From positions 5,127,472-5,191,471 of the forward strand of contig NC_087069.1 in NCBI RefSeq assembly GCF_963678635.1: a DNA stretch of 64,000 bases. Direction: 5' to 3'. The notes beneath the pieces are model-generated. The model was not told the origin of the DNA. It ran no database searches and saw only the letters and a program-made list of their open reading frames with translations. The position numbers were made by a program, and so were the translations under genes. This document shows, piece by piece, positions 40,523-51,560 of the stretch. The stretch is from Symsagittifera roscoffensis. Lineage: Eukaryota; Xenacoelomorpha; Acoela; Convolutidae. Within the stretch, counting starts at the first letter, position 1. Each line of letters begins with the position of its first letter.

Positions 40523-40774
40523 ATGTTTTTGCCAAAAGAAAACAGTTTAACAGGTGAGAATTTACCAAAAGAGTTATTAGACGAAATCAGTACCGGAAAC
40601 GTAGAAAAAATTGTTCGTATACTTCTGGCAGACAAAAATATAGCAAGATATATAATAAAATACAAACCAAAGGGCAATAGATCAGAGAGAAAAAAAGGCG
40701 ATTGGTATGCAGTTGTAACTATCAACCTTGATACAAATGAGCAAAAAAAAACTTCCAAAAAACATGGAAATTGA
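40523..40774 (+). CDS. Small Polinton ORF, LPxEL...NVE type, copy 2
   Basis: 83 codons from ATG 40523: LPKELLDEISTGNVEKIVRI, then KYKPKGNRSERKKGDWYAVV. Similar in layout to the frame ending at 40352. It overlaps the start of the next gene by a few bases. Basic and probably soluble. No family recognised. Confidence 0.45.
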   Translation: MFLPKENSLTGENLPKELLDEISTGNVEKIVRILLADKNIARYIIKYKPKGNRSERKKGDWYAVVTINLDTNEQKKTSKKHGN

Positions 40775-41051
40775 AGAAACCACCACTGTTGAGAACAATG
40801 ATTGCGACTTTGTAGACATTGGTGGTGCCAAACAGTCTTTATCTCACGAAAACAGATCTTGGAAATTTTGCAATTCTGTTTCTCTTCCGTCTGCAGAAGT
40901 TGTCTTTTTCACACAAGTCTGCTTCATTTTCATTTTGCTCTTTTTGTCTATTTCAAAATTGTCTTTTTACAATCTTAGTTGTGACGAGACTGCCATTTGG
41001 CTTTCAATACTATCCAGTACAGTTGGTTACATGTTACCCAATCCCAAGTGA
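40764..41051 (+). CDS. Small membrane protein typical of Polintons (LPNPK end)
   Basis: ATG 40764 chosen because it begins the conserved-looking part. An acidic N-terminus is followed by one strong hydrophobic helix (VCFIFILLFLSISKLSF) and the ending AIWLSILSSTVGYMLPNPK. The short C-terminal GYxLPNPK pattern recalls small proteins encoded next to the packaging ATPase in invertebrate Polintons. It may be a virion membrane or minor capsid component. It ends just before the ATPase ATG. Confidence 0.5.
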   Translation: MEIEETTTVENNDCDFVDIGGAKQSLSHENRSWKFCNSVSLPSAEVVFFTQVCFIFILLFLSISKLSFYNLSCDETAIWLSILSSTVGYMLPNPK

Positions 41052-41056
41052 TAATA

Positions 41057-41743
41057 ATGAATAAGATCATTTCAACAAAAGATCGTCTGTTTATGTCCGT
41101 TTCAGGTCCCTCGGGATCTGGCAAAACTGATTTAATTTTTCAAATGTTTCTCAAAGGTACATTCTGTCCATCATATAACAAGATATTTTAGTTTTATCTT
41201 CACGATCAACCCAAATACCGTTCCTTTGTTTCTCACAACAAATTTGATATTGAATTTATGAAATTGTCCAGCTTTGAAATTGTTGATAACTTACGGGATT
41301 GTATGGTTGTCTTTGATGATACCTGTGAAGAAATTTTTAATGAAAAAGATTTTGTTAAATTAGCTAAAGCAGGCCGACATAAAAATGTTCATGTTATTTA
41401 TGTCAAGCACAATTTATTTCAGCAAAGTAAGCAATCACGTACAATAGATTTGAATACAACTCACTTAATTTTGTTCAAATCACCTCGAGACATTCAACAA
41501 ATTGATTATTTAGGCAGACAGTTGAATAATGCAAAATTCCTCCGTCATGCGTATCAGTTGGCAACGAAAGAAGATTTCGGTCATCTGTTGATAGACTTGG
41601 ATCCCAAAACTTCAGAATGTCTTCGTTATTCGTCAAACATAGTTCCACCATCACCAACCATTTTCTATTTACCATCCTCAAAAGCAGTTATCACATCTCT
41701 TGAAAATGAAAGAGAAAGAATTATGTATGCAAATGCTCAATAG
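41057..41743 (+). pseudogene. Packaging ATPase (FtsK/HerA type), one nonsense codon
   Basis: It would pump DNA into capsids. Numbering from ATG 41057: Walker A GPSGSGKT at residues 17-24 and Walker B CMVVFDD at 82-88, followed by a typical sensor-like HKNVHVIYVKHNLF and the QSKQSRTIDLN region. An in-frame TAG at 41189-41191 lies between the Walker motifs, and the frame resumes at once, so it is a single nonsense mutation. Length is normal for the family. Confidence 0.85.
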
Positions 41744-41981
41744 TCGCCATTGTAGATCAATTTTGACAGGAGCTGATTCAAATTTTATTAGATTTCTTTG
41801 CGATTGTTTTGTGAATGTTTTTCTGGGACATGTTCCAGCTAACAAAATTTCATCGAGAGTAAGAAAATACCATTTGGAAAAACTGTTGACCCTAAGTTTA
41901 GTATCCGAGAAAAACGAAAAGTTTTGGCAAACAATATTTCACTGGTTAAATCAATCGGAGAATCGTGTTACATTTACCTGA
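41706..41981 (+). CDS. Small Polinton protein after the ATPase
   Basis: About 91 codons overlapping the ATPase end in another frame (ATG at 41706 or 41727). The stretch FIRFLCDCFVNVFLGHVPANK recalls a widespread invertebrate mobile-element protein with a conserved Cys and NV.GNVP pattern near the centre. Helical, with a Lys/Arg-rich middle. Function unknown. Confidence 0.45.
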   Translation: MKEKELCMQMLNSRHCRSILTGADSNFIRFLCDCFVNVFLGHVPANKISSRVRKYHLEKLLTLSLVSEKNEKFWQTIFHWLNQSENRVTFT

Positions 41982-41999
41982 AAAACTAGAACCTCAGGC

Positions 42000-42941
42000 A
42001 TGTATGCTGAAGAATTCATCCTCATTCCTCGAAACACATATGCTCCAGATGAAAAAACTGCACCACAATCTCAAATCCTTCATAATCCATTAACTAACGA
42101 CGAATCATCTCAACTCAATTACATACAACGATTTCGAGAACAAAATATCAGCCGTGACTCTCCACCACCATTAAACCCAACATCTCCTATTCCTTTAACC
42201 TATAATAATGTAGTACCAAATCTGCACCGAAAAAGAAATTTATCTGCACTTACTAATTTCAGTGATGATGGTGATGATGAAGCAGAAAAAAATTTTGAAT
42301 CATACAATTCACTGCAGCAGACAAGCTCAAAGAGAACAGAAAAAAACGATGAAAAAAGTAATGGAAAAACCGCTGAAGTGTTTCGAAAGGTTATGGAATC
42401 CATTCAAGAGCTATTGGAAGCTAATAAATTGGAAAGGGCAAACATCGTGCTAAAGCAGTTGTTCAAAGTTGAATCCTTGACTTTAGACGTTGACGGATAT
42501 GTTTTAATTCAAGGAAAACCAACACTCGTTAAAATTGAGTCTTTTTTGCACGATACACAGCAAAACAAAAAAAAACTTGAGGGTGTTTTTTATCCACAAA
42601 TTTTGAAAGAACTGAATCTTGATCCTAGCTTTGTGTCCAACACTTATGCCAAACAGATTCTCCGCTCGCTTAAGAGCGAAGCAGCTAAGCCCTTCTCAAC
42701 TGCTACCTCCTTCGTCTCCGACGACAAACCGACAACTGAGTACTCGAAGAGATCAAAACCCTCCTCTTCGAAGACTCGATCGACAACTCTCAAACCGAAA
42801 ATCAAGCAATCCGACAAAAGAAAAACCCAGAAAAAAGAATTTTTCCCCACCACCAACGACGACGATGACAAAAACTATGAAAGCAGTAAAGAATCGTTTG
42901 CGACGACGTCAACAAAAGAATGGAAATCCTACTATCAGTGA
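42000..42941 (+). CDS. Polinton structural-type protein (313 aa)
   Basis: ATG 42000. It starts EEFILIPRNTY, like the first residues of a conserved Polinton/mobile-element protein. A disordered, Ser-rich linker follows, then a folded region (IVLKQLF...LTLDVDGYVLIQGKP, then FYPQILKELNLDP) and a basic Ser/Lys tail. Its 3' part overlaps the integrase frame by 77 bases from the proposed integrase ATG. A minor virion component is a reasonable inference from its place. Confidence 0.5.
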   Translation: MYAEEFILIPRNTYAPDEKTAPQSQILHNPLTNDESSQLNYIQRFREQNISRDSPPPLNPTSPIPLTYNNVVPNLHRKRNLSALTNFSDDGDDEAEKNFESYNSLQQTSSKRTEKNDEKSNGKTAEVFRKVMESIQELLEANKLERANIVLKQLFKVESLTLDVDGYVLIQGKPTLVKIESFLHDTQQNKKKLEGVFYPQILKELNLDPSFVSNTYAKQILRSLKSEAAKPFSTATSFVSDDKPTTEYSKRSKPSSSKTRSTTLKPKIKQSDKRKTQKKEFFPTTNDDDDKNYESSKESFATTSTKEWKSYYQ

Positions 42942-43872
42942 AGAAAAGAAACTCAAATTACTCTACACGAAAGGTCCAGCTGCATTTGGTAGCGTTAAAA
43001 ATTTAACAAATGCTAGTCAACTCTCATCAAAAAAAGTTAAAAAATTTCTGAGATCTCAATCATCACATACAAAATATGAATTGTTTTGTAAAACATATCC
43101 TCGGCTAAAAGTGATTGTTAACGATATCAATGAAATGTGGTCTCTTGACTTGGCTTATGTTGATAAATTGGCTAAATATAACCGAGGGGTACGATATTTG
43201 TTAGTTGCTGTCGATTGTCTCTCTCACTACTTACGAGTGGAACCCCTGAAGACCAAATATGCTAAGGAAACAACCGAAGCTTTCAAAAAAATGATCAAAA
43301 CAAAACAACCAAAAAAAGTTTGGGTTGACAAAGGCAGCGAGTTTAAAGGAGAGTTCGAAAAGTTATGTACTAAACGAGAAATCATCAAATACAATACTCA
43401 CAGTGAAAAAAAATCAGCGTTTGCCGAAAGAAACATTCGATCGCTGAAAAGTATTATGTACAAATACTTGGAGTTTGAATGGACTTACAGTTATATTAAA
43501 AAATTACACGGTTTTGTTCAAACGATTAACTCACGCGTTAATAGAGTAACAAAATTGGCTCCAAACAAGGTCACAAGAAAACATGTACCTGCTTTAGTTT
43601 CATTAATTGCAAACAGTTCATCGAAGTTGGTACAGAAACCAAAATTTTATGTTGGTGACTATGTTCGAATAGCGAAGACTGACTTGCCTTTTAGAAAAGG
43701 TTACAAGCAGATTTTTACAGACGAAGTTTTTGAAATAGTTGCCATTCCTACTGTAAACCCTCCAACATACAGTCTCATTGATGCGGAAAAGGAAGAAATC
43801 AGCGGAAAATTTTATGAAAAAGAACTTAGTTTAATTGGAAACAAAGCTGATTATATCGAAAATGGGCAGTGA
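42865..43872 (+). CDS. Retroviral-type integrase of the Polinton
   Basis: The frame is open from 42619, but the part before 42865 overlaps another gene and is low-complexity, so ATG 42865 (or 42877) is preferred. Catalytic residues counted from 42865: D95 in WSLDLAYVD, D155 in WVDKGSEF and E188 in FAERNIRS, with 32 residues between the last two. The C-terminal part (KFYVGDYVRIAK, then ISGKFYEKEL) is the usual SH3/chromo-like end of Polinton integrases. It would cut target DNA with a 6-bp stagger, which fits the ATAATT duplication. The frame is intact. Confidence 0.9.
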   Translation: MTKTMKAVKNRLRRRQQKNGNPTISEEKKLKLLYTKGPAAFGSVKNLTNASQLSSKKVKKFLRSQSSHTKYELFCKTYPRLKVIVNDINEMWSLDLAYVDKLAKYNRGVRYLLVAVDCLSHYLRVEPLKTKYAKETTEAFKKMIKTKQPKKVWVDKGSEFKGEFEKLCTKREIIKYNTHSEKKSAFAERNIRSLKSIMYKYLEFEWTYSYIKKLHGFVQTINSRVNRVTKLAPNKVTRKHVPALVSLIANSSSKLVQKPKFYVGDYVRIAKTDLPFRKGYKQIFTDEVFEIVAIPTVNPPTYSLIDAEKEEISGKFYEKELSLIGNKADYIENGQ

Positions 43873-44732
43873 TGAGTTTACTGTACATTTGATTTCAACA
43901 GCATCAATGGATTATTTCCCAGACAACACTTTGGCCAGTTTTAGAAATTTTTGTAAAGCAGAAATAGCTTTAGACGGAGATTGGAGAGTTGCTCACTCAG
44001 AAATAATTGTCCCCACAAAATTAAACAATGTTACTGATGAGGAATTTACGTACTTCAGAGCATCCGAAGTAGTAGCCAGTAAATCCAACGCCTGCAATCG
44101 GAATACAATTTCCAGACCCTACTATGGCGAAAAAATTTTTGATCAAATCAGGAGAGTACACTTTTATAGAACAATTGATTAATGAGGTAAAAACAAAACT
44201 CAAAGACAAAGTTCACTTTGATGCGAGTCCTCAAGAAATCACGAATAGCATGAGCATTTGGATGAACGCGAATGAAGGAATCTCATTCCCAAGTCCCCAA
44301 ATACCCAGTCTGTTAGGCTACAATGCAAAGCTTGATGAGAACGGTGAATATCACATTGGTTACAAAATGATACCCTCCTTCGATGCATCTTATGAGGGAA
44401 ACGAACTGTACGAATCTCATTTCCCATATGACTTATCAAGTGGGACAAGTCTAATTTTTGTCTATATTGACATTATTCAATACCGAACTGTTGGTGATGC
44501 AAAGGCCCCATTGTTACGCGTCATTGATTCAAATAGACGCATCAAAAACGGTAGTGCCTGCAGCATTGAACCTAATCATCGAAAAAACTTCACTAATTTA
44601 GACTACAAAAAATTATTCACTTCATCTGTACAATCAATATCGGTACAGTTGCGCCCAGAAACTGGAAGACTAGTGCCCTTTGCAGGAACTGGTAAAGTTG
44701 TGTTGACTCTAAAATTCAAGCGCTTTGATTGA
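43862..44732 (+). pseudogene. Penton-like minor capsid protein, one frameshift
   Basis: ATG 43862. The first frame (FTVHLISTASMDYFPDNTLASF...) runs to about 44130, then the reading moves to a second frame at the GAAAAAATTTTT run and continues (SGEYTFIEQLINEV, VYIDIIQYRTVGDAKAPLLR, VVLTLKFKRFD) to TGA 44730-44732. The pattern matches the single jelly-roll penton protein of Polintons, which forms the capsid vertices. One indel at a homopolymer explains the break. Confidence 0.75.
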
Positions 44733-44739
44733 AAACCAA

Positions 44740-45160
44740 TGGAACAATATTATGCAAAGCAAGCTTCACTTCCTCATTTCTCTGGACACTACCGACAACG
44801 CGGCAGTGGATTTGGCGCTTTGGCTGCTGGTATTGGTCGTGTTGTTATACCGTTTGACGATGGGTTATTCTACCGGCAGCGAAAAAACTGGGCAGAGAAC
44901 TTTTGATGAGTGCAGCGCCAGAACTAATTGATGTCGCTATGAAAAAGAAGTCTCCTAAACAAGCATTGAAAAACATTGTCACAAAAACTGCAAGAAAACA
45001 ACTCGGTGGTGGTAGACGACGTCGTCGAAAGACACCAATGAATGGATTACGAAGAAGAAGGTCAGTAGGGGCTCGAAAAAGAAAAACAACCATTCGAAGA
45101 AAAACCAGACCAGTGAGAAGTCGAGCAGATTTTTTCTCAAACATAAAAAATGATCGCTAA
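44740..45160 (+). pseudogene. Basic Polinton virion-type protein (GFGALAAGIGR), frameshifted
   Basis: ATG 44740 begins MEQYYAKQA; SGFGALAAGIGRVVIPF follows and the frame shifts near 44855. It continues with ILPAAKKLGRELLMSAAPEL, KKKSPKQALKNIV and a very Arg-rich end (GGGRRRRRKT, ARKRKTTIRRKTR). A Gly-rich amphipathic region plus a basic tail recalls small adenovirus-like core or membrane-active minor proteins. Its stop overlaps the major capsid start by 11 bases. Confidence 0.6.
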
Positions 45161-46457
45161 TTTGTTACCCAATGAAGCTACCCATAGCTCTCTGGATTTG
45201 TTTGAAAAACAACCTCTTTTGATTACTTTTGAAAACGCTTTTGATCAAAAAATTGGACCTGTCTATTCACCTAATGGACCAATGCTTGAATTTGAAATCA
45301 CCGGTGACCGTAATAATTTTGTTGACCTGCAAAAAATTTATTTGGAAACACCATGCAAAGTAACGCAATCAAATGGAGCTGATCTGCGATACGACAGCAC
45401 TGATCCTACTGTGTCTGATTCACCGTTCCTCGTAAACAACTCCCTGTATTCCCTTTTCTCTGACTGTACCCTCTCTGCTAATGGACTCAAAATCTGAAAT
45501 GCCAATAGTAATTTTGCGCATAAAAGCTTTATTGGAACAGAATGTTCTAACAGCAAAGGAGCCAAGGACTCATGGCTTAAGTGTCAGGGATATCGTTTTG
45601 AAAACAATACCGCTGCAATAGATGCAGCTGATTTCACATCTCAACGAGAACTGGTCCGTGAATCGAGGGAAATTTGGTTCTATGGACCCGCTGGAGTTGA
45701 TTTTTTCACATGTGACAAGCATTTGTTGAGCGGTGTTACCCTCAGACTTTCCTACAGACGTTTTCATGAAGACTTTCTCATTATATCGGAAGATGCTGCC
45801 AAGCATTACAAGCTGCAAATACTCGAAGCGAACCTATATGTTAGAAAAATGACTGTGACCGACCATGTGCTCTCTGCCATTGAATCAACTTTGCTCAAAA
45901 CTCCTGCGAACTACCCATATCAAGAAGAAATTACAAAAACATTTCTTGCGACAGCTGGTCAGCGCAGCTGGCAACAGGAAGATATTTTTGCTCGTGAACC
46001 GGTGAGACAAATTATCATAGCATTGAACACAAATAATGCATTTCTAGGAACAAACCGAACGAATCCTTTTCATTATCAAAAATTTGGATTGGAGCAAGTT
46101 ACTTTGAGACGAAATGGTTTACCAATAGCAAGTACACCAATCAGTACACAAGATCATAAACGTCTCTTCTTCAACACACTATCAGCGCTGGGTTTGTTGC
46201 ACTGCGGGCTGGGAATCACTCTGGATAACTACCAACAGCACTTTATTATGTGTTTTGATCTCACTAGCACACAGCAGGCAGCTCATGACTTCTTGCATCC
46301 AGAACTTACTAACTGCTCAGTTTCACTCGATCTTCAAATCTCAAACGCTTTGACAGCAAACCTGGAAGTTTTTGTTTGGGGTATACGCTCATCCAATGTA
46401 TTTATTACCTCCGACCGCAAAGTTACAAAGAACGTCCTTCCCATTTCGACAGTCTGA
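45150..46457 (+). pseudogene. Hexon-like major capsid protein, one nonsense codon
   Basis: ATG 45150 to TGA 46455-46457 in one frame, cut only by TGA 45495-45497. It reads as the double jelly-roll major capsid protein of Polintons: LDLFEKQPLLITFE, GPMLEFEITGD, FVDLQKIYLETPCKV at the start; LSGVTLRLSYRRFHEDF and RNGLPIASTPIS in the middle; and ALTANLEVFVWGIRSS near the end. About 435 residues, within the family's normal range. It sits next to the protease as in other Polintons. Confidence 0.85.
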
Positions 46458-46459
46458 AA

Positions 46460-46906
46460 ATGGATGAAACCCAGTTGCAGGACCTCATTCAGAATTGTAA
46501 ACATCTGAAATATAAGTTTTTTGGAGTATTTGCAGCCGACAATTTTCCACCTCACATCCCAAACAATATCTTTATGATTGTGAACACTTCAAAATCAGAT
46601 TCTCCGGGGTTACATTGGATTGTGATTTGCAACAGAAGAAATATTTTATATTTTGCTGATCCTCTCGGTCTTCCTCTTAGGCAGTACACCAATCTGTACA
46701 AACGATTGAACGAGAATTTTCATCAGGTGACTGAATTGATGACAAACTTTCCCATGCAAGACTCAAACTCTACCATGTGCGGTTCTTTTTGGATTTATAT
46801 TGCACATTTGAATTTTGATAAAAACTTTAATGGTGATGCTTCTGATTTTGTTTACATAACTGATCATGTTTTGAAATGTTTCCTAACTCACATGCTTACC
46901 CATTAA
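46460..46906 (+). CDS. Adenain/Ulp1-like cysteine protease
   Basis: ATG 46460 is preferred over an upstream in-frame start because it lies just after the capsid stop. Catalytic residues can be seen: H52 (GLHWIVI), D67 (YFADPLG), Q100 (PMQDSN) and C107 (TMCGSFW). It would process virion proteins. Length (148 aa) is somewhat short of typical but all active-site parts are there, and the frame is intact. Confidence 0.85.
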   Translation: MDETQLQDLIQNCKHLKYKFFGVFAADNFPPHIPNNIFMIVNTSKSDSPGLHWIVICNRRNILYFADPLGLPLRQYTNLYKRLNENFHQVTELMTNFPMQDSNSTMCGSFWIYIAHLNFDKNFNGDASDFVYITDHVLKCFLTHMLTH

Positions 46907-47803
46907 CTAACCATTTAATATGGTTGATTTATACATTTTACAATTTAATTTTGAACAATACATTCTTATAGTAATTGAAATTTTACCCAATTGTTAGCTG
47001 AATAGCAGTAATTCGAGAAGTTAAGCTTTTCATCAAAGTGAGAAAAAAAGTACAAAATCGATCTATCGGTCTCCTATCACCATACCAGCAACTGTTGCCT
47101 CCTTTCAGTACAATTTCCGGACAGGTTTCGAAACGCCGCCTTTCGGCTGAGAGTCGAGCGCCATGCGTTTTCCTCTACTCGGACCCCAAGAAAATTTGTT
47201 CCACTTCATTTTTATAGTAACAAGTTAGGTACAAGTCTTAGAAATGGTTGCAGCAAAATTAATGGGCACTTTTGGCTTTCATCAGTGTTCTCGTTTTTCA
47301 AGATCTTAACCCACTTCAACTTATTAGCTCTTTCAACCTTTCTATAAAATCAAAGTTTTTGTCATAGATTTTAGACGTTTTTTTAGTCTCCTGTAGACAC
47401 GGAAAATGGAAATGTCAAAATTTTCAAGCCAATTTCATCATTTTAGAGTTTTCAGTGTTCCATAATTTTTCTTTGTTTTACCTTCAATTGGCTGAACGAA
47501 ATTTTTCATTCTTATTTTGGTCAAATTGATTATTAATTTTTGCCTAATTAGAGGTGGCGGCCGCCGCACTTGACGAATTTTGCTGTCTTCGAGATTCAGC
47601 AATAAAACATGCATTTTTGAAGGAAATCGTTCACCGCAGCCAACAGTTAAGATACGCTGCCAAAATCTTGTGCTTTCCTATATACCAGATAGTTTGGTCG
47701 CATATAATAGGTTTATAACGTCATTTTACTTGTAAACAAACCAATACCCCAAACTTTAGAAGGGAAAACATGCACCGACCAAAACCTAATTCCATTCCCG
47801 TTT
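46907..47803. other. Right-end non-coding DNA of the Polinton
   Basis: About 900 bases without a supported gene between the protease stop and the right TIR. A GC-richer patch at 47050-47200 has no clear structure. Confidence 0.4.
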
Positions 47804-48059
47804 CCACAACGTTCAGTGGGAATACTCAATAATATACCGAAGTTTTACATGAGGACTATTAGGTATAAAATTATACATGGTGACAATTAGAATTATTACA
47901 GAGTGACCATTAGGTATAAAATTATACATGGTGACAATTAGGATTATTACATGGTGACCATTGCTGATCATTTAATACATGGTGACCATTATGATTTATA
48001 CCTAATGGTCATCCATGTATGACAACCCCCCGATCCTAACGCACTATATGCATACTACT
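47804..48059 (-). repeat. Right terminal inverted repeat of the Polinton
   Basis: 256 bases, the inverse of 29391-29597 with an additional copy of a 51-base unit (47858-47908 and 47909-47959). Palindrome-like TGGTGACCA motifs recur. It ends GCATACTACT at 48059, followed by ATAATT. Confidence 0.92.
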
Positions 48060-48065
48060 ATAATT

Positions 48066-48317
48066 TAATATAGTTTGTCTTTTGCATAAACATCTGCAAA
48101 TTTCAATAAGCATTCGTCTTTATGGTTTGCTTTTACTTTGTTTAGAATTGGTTTGATGTTATATGGATTTAATATCCCATTAAACTTCCTCTCGCTCTAG
48201 TGCATACTTGCTCGCAAAAAACTCGAAAAAAAAGAAAGATTAATGGTTGTTTTTAAATGTATTTTGTCTGCTTATATCTATGTCCCAGGTTAGTTTCTTT
48301 TTAGATTCGTCAAAAAA
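48066..48317. other. Short spacer after the Polinton
   Basis: AT-rich, no gene or repeat defined. Confidence 0.4.
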
Positions 48318-51300
48318 CTGAAACTAAAATTTCTTTTATCACTTGAATGAAAATATTTATTTGCTGCATAAAGTTACAATAGGCAATTGAACTTAGAAGC
48401 TTACCTGCACCGAGTGCCTATGGATTCTCGTAGATTATAAGGGATTTCCGAAACCAAATAAACCCGTTATAATCCATTACAGAGTAAAATTCAGACCTCA
48501 AAAGCGATTATAGTGTCATTAAAATTGTTTTTTTTTTCAAAAAATTATTCTCTATAAATCATTATAATCAATAACGATCCATTTTTTGCACTGAATTTGA
48601 TTTTATTCAAAATAAATCCGTTGTGAGCTTTTTATTTAAAAAAATCTATTATAATATTTTATAATTTAGTATAACCCTTTTTAATTTTGAACTAATTTCG
48701 GTTGTTTTGCAGAAATAACCAAACCCCAATGTTTACTAGAGTTTACCAATATCACTCCTCCATTTTACAGTTTACACCTAACCTCTTTCACTACCCCACC
48801 CAAGTTCCGCACAGCTTTTTTACCCCCACAGTTTTTGAACCCCCACACACTCCAGTTTTTTTACCCCTCCCCAAAGCATTGAAACTTGCCACTCGCGTTC
48901 GATAAACAAATAGGGTTTGGCAAAAAAGTTGTAATTAACGTTGAAATACCCCTGTTCAAGCAATAACCACGCCTCCCCATTCAACCACTAAGTAAGCCCC
49001 TCTCCGTTCAACTAAAAAGCACACCCTTCTTGAATGTGTCGTGGGCGAATGGAGATTATGGTCACAAACAATTTTTATTTACTAAAGAAGGGAAAAATAT
49101 AAAAATCTTATGAGAAAAGTATAAACTGATGAAACGTAGTATGTAGCAGTTACACTAAACAGGAAATAAGAGTGTTTCGTAATTTTTTACTATATGGAAA
49201 TTTGAAAAATTTATCGATAAGGTCTCAAAAGTCTCTTGTATACGATTATAACTGACCATAAAAAAAATTCACGTTAAAATTGAGTATTAGTATTAAGAAG
49301 AATTAAAATAGTCAATTTCTGCCTTTAACAAAGTTTTTTTTGGATCATTTAAAACTATCTGAAAGACGCTGTTATCTGGAGTTCAATTTTCACTTTTGAT
49401 CAACGTTTTGCATTGATCTGGGTGTTTCAAAATGGTTATTTTACCAATTTGGTATAATGAACGAGCAAAATTCTGCGTTGTTATCACAAGCGTCAGCTGC
49501 AAACTAATGCGTTCGAAAATTATATGAGGCAAATCATTTGATCTTTTTTACGGATGCAAGACTTCAGTTGCATTCTTTATAATTTACATTAGCTTGAGTT
49601 GGGACAAATAAAAAAACATAAAAAATAAACCTTTATTTTTTTAATCTTTTTTTTCTCCAATAATTTTTGTAGTCTATAATTTTATAGTTACTGACTGAAA
49701 TAAAAATTACAAAAAAATCGATTTTGATCCATGAGTGTTTTTTTTGCGGATAAACAGCGTTTATTCTTTCTTTTTTTTGTGCGAATAAAATTTCACATTA
49801 ATTGACACTTTTCTGCAAAAGACAAAAGAACAGAAAGGATTGCAAAGATCGCAGAGTTGAATTTTCTTTAAAAGTAGATTCTTTTTCTTTTTTGCCAATC
49901 TGATTTTACTGAAACTAAACATATTTTATCACATGAATGAAAATATTTATTTGCTGCATAAAGTTACAATAGGCAATTGAACTTAGAAGCTTACCTGCAC
50001 CGAGTGCCTATGGATTCTCGTAGATTATAAGGGATTTCCGAAACCAAATAAACCCATTATAATCCATTACAGAGTAAAATTCAGACCTCAAAAGCGATTA
50101 TAGTGTCATTAAAATTGTTTTTTTTTCAAAAAATTATTCTATATAAATCATTATAATCAATAACGATCCATTTTTTGCACTGAATTTGATTTTATTCAAA
50201 ATAAATCCGTTGTGAGCTTTTTATTAAAAAAAATCTATTATAATAATTTATAATTTAGTATAACCCTTTTTAATTTTGAACTAATTTCGGTTGTTTTGCA
50301 GAAATAACCAAACCCCAATGTTTACTAGAGTTTACCAATATCACTCCTCCATTTTACAGTTTACACAAAAGCCAAATTTTTTACCATAAAAAGGGGACAT
50401 ACTCAACCTAACCTATTTCACTACCCCACCCAAGTTCCGCACAGTTTTTTTACCCCCACAGTTTTTGAACCCCCACACACTCCAGTTTTTTTACCCCTCC
50501 CCAAAACATTGAAACTTGCCACTCGCGTTCGATAAACAAGGAGGGTTTGGCAAAAAAGTTGTAATTAACGTTGAAATACCCCTGTTCAAGCATTAACCAC
50601 GCCTCCCCATTCAACCACTAAGTAAGCCCCTCTCCGTTCAACTAAAAAGCACACCCTTCTTGAATGTGTCGTGGGCGAATGGAGATTATGGTAACAAACA
50701 ATTTTTATATACTAAAGAAGGGAAAAATATAAAAATCTTATGTGAAAAGTATAAACTGATGAAACGTAGTATGTAGCAGCTACACTAAACAGGAAATAAG
50801 AGTGTTTTGTAATTTTTTACTATATGGAAATTTGAAAAATTTATCGATAAGGTCTCAAAAGTCTCTTGCATACGATTATAACTGACCATAAAAAATTAAA
50901 TTTACGTTAAAATTGAGTATTAGTATTAAGTAGAATTAAAATTGTCAATTTCTGCCTTTAACAAAGTTTTTTTGGATCTTTTAAAACCATCTGAAAGACG
51001 CTGTTATCTGGAGTTCAATTTTACAAAGTAAGTTCACTTTTGATCAACGTTTCGCACTGACATGGGTGTTTCAAAATGGTTATTTTAGCGAATTTGGGAT
51101 AATGAACGCGCAAAGTTCTCCGTTCTTATCACTAGCGTCAGCGACAAACTAATGCGTTCGAAAATTAAATGAGGCAAATCATATGAGCTTTTCTTACAGA
51201 TACAAGACTTCAGTTGCATTCTTTATAATTTACATTAGCTTGAGTTATAACAAATAAAAAAGCTTAAAAAGTAAACCTTTAATTTTTTAATCTTTTTTTC

Positions 51301-51560
51301 TCCAATAATTTGAGTAGTATATAATTTTATAGTTACTGGCCAAAATAGAAATTACAAAAAAATCGATTATCATCCATCAGTGTTTTTTGCGGATAAACAG
51401 CGTTTACTCTCTCTTTTTTTGTGCGAATATTTGTCATATTAGTTGATACTTTTCTACAAATGGCTAGAGTAGGAAAGATTGCAACGATCGCATATTTGAA
51501 TATTCTTTAAAACTGGATACCTTTTCTTTTTTTCTTCTATGCCAATCTGACGTTACTGCT
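48318..51560. repeat. Tandem duplication, two copies of about 1.6 kb
   Basis: 48318-49908 and 49909-51560 align along their length (for example AGCTTACCTGCACCGAGTGC in both, and TACCCCCACAGTTTTTGAAC). The second has an extra ~45 bases near 50366 and a few small indels. No long frame survives, and the 67-codon frame at 48702 is not kept in the second copy. Confidence 0.88.

Larger units (their letters stand above)
29391..48059. mobile_element. Maverick/Polinton DNA transposon (18.7 kb)
   Basis: Inverted terminal repeats begin AGTAGTATGCATA on both sides and are flanked by a perfect 6-bp duplication ATAATT (29385-29390 and 48060-48065), the hallmark of Polintons. Inside are the full core set: protein-primed DNA polymerase B on the minus strand at the left, and packaging ATPase, integrase, penton-like and hexon-like capsid proteins and an adenain-like protease on the plus strand. 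Several smaller family-associated proteins are present too. At least eleven frame breaks or stops across the genes show that this copy is decayed, although all the core domains can still be read. Confidence 0.95.

Noticed and set aside
41189-41191. TAG reassigned to a sense codon in the Polinton (also at 32795 and 30297)
   Set aside because: TAA and TGA also interrupt other genes of the same element, together with frameshifts, so ordinary decay explains the stops better.
48702-48905. 67-codon Pro/Thr/Phe-rich ORF
   Set aside because: The same region in the second tandem copy is interrupted, and there is no start-site or composition support.
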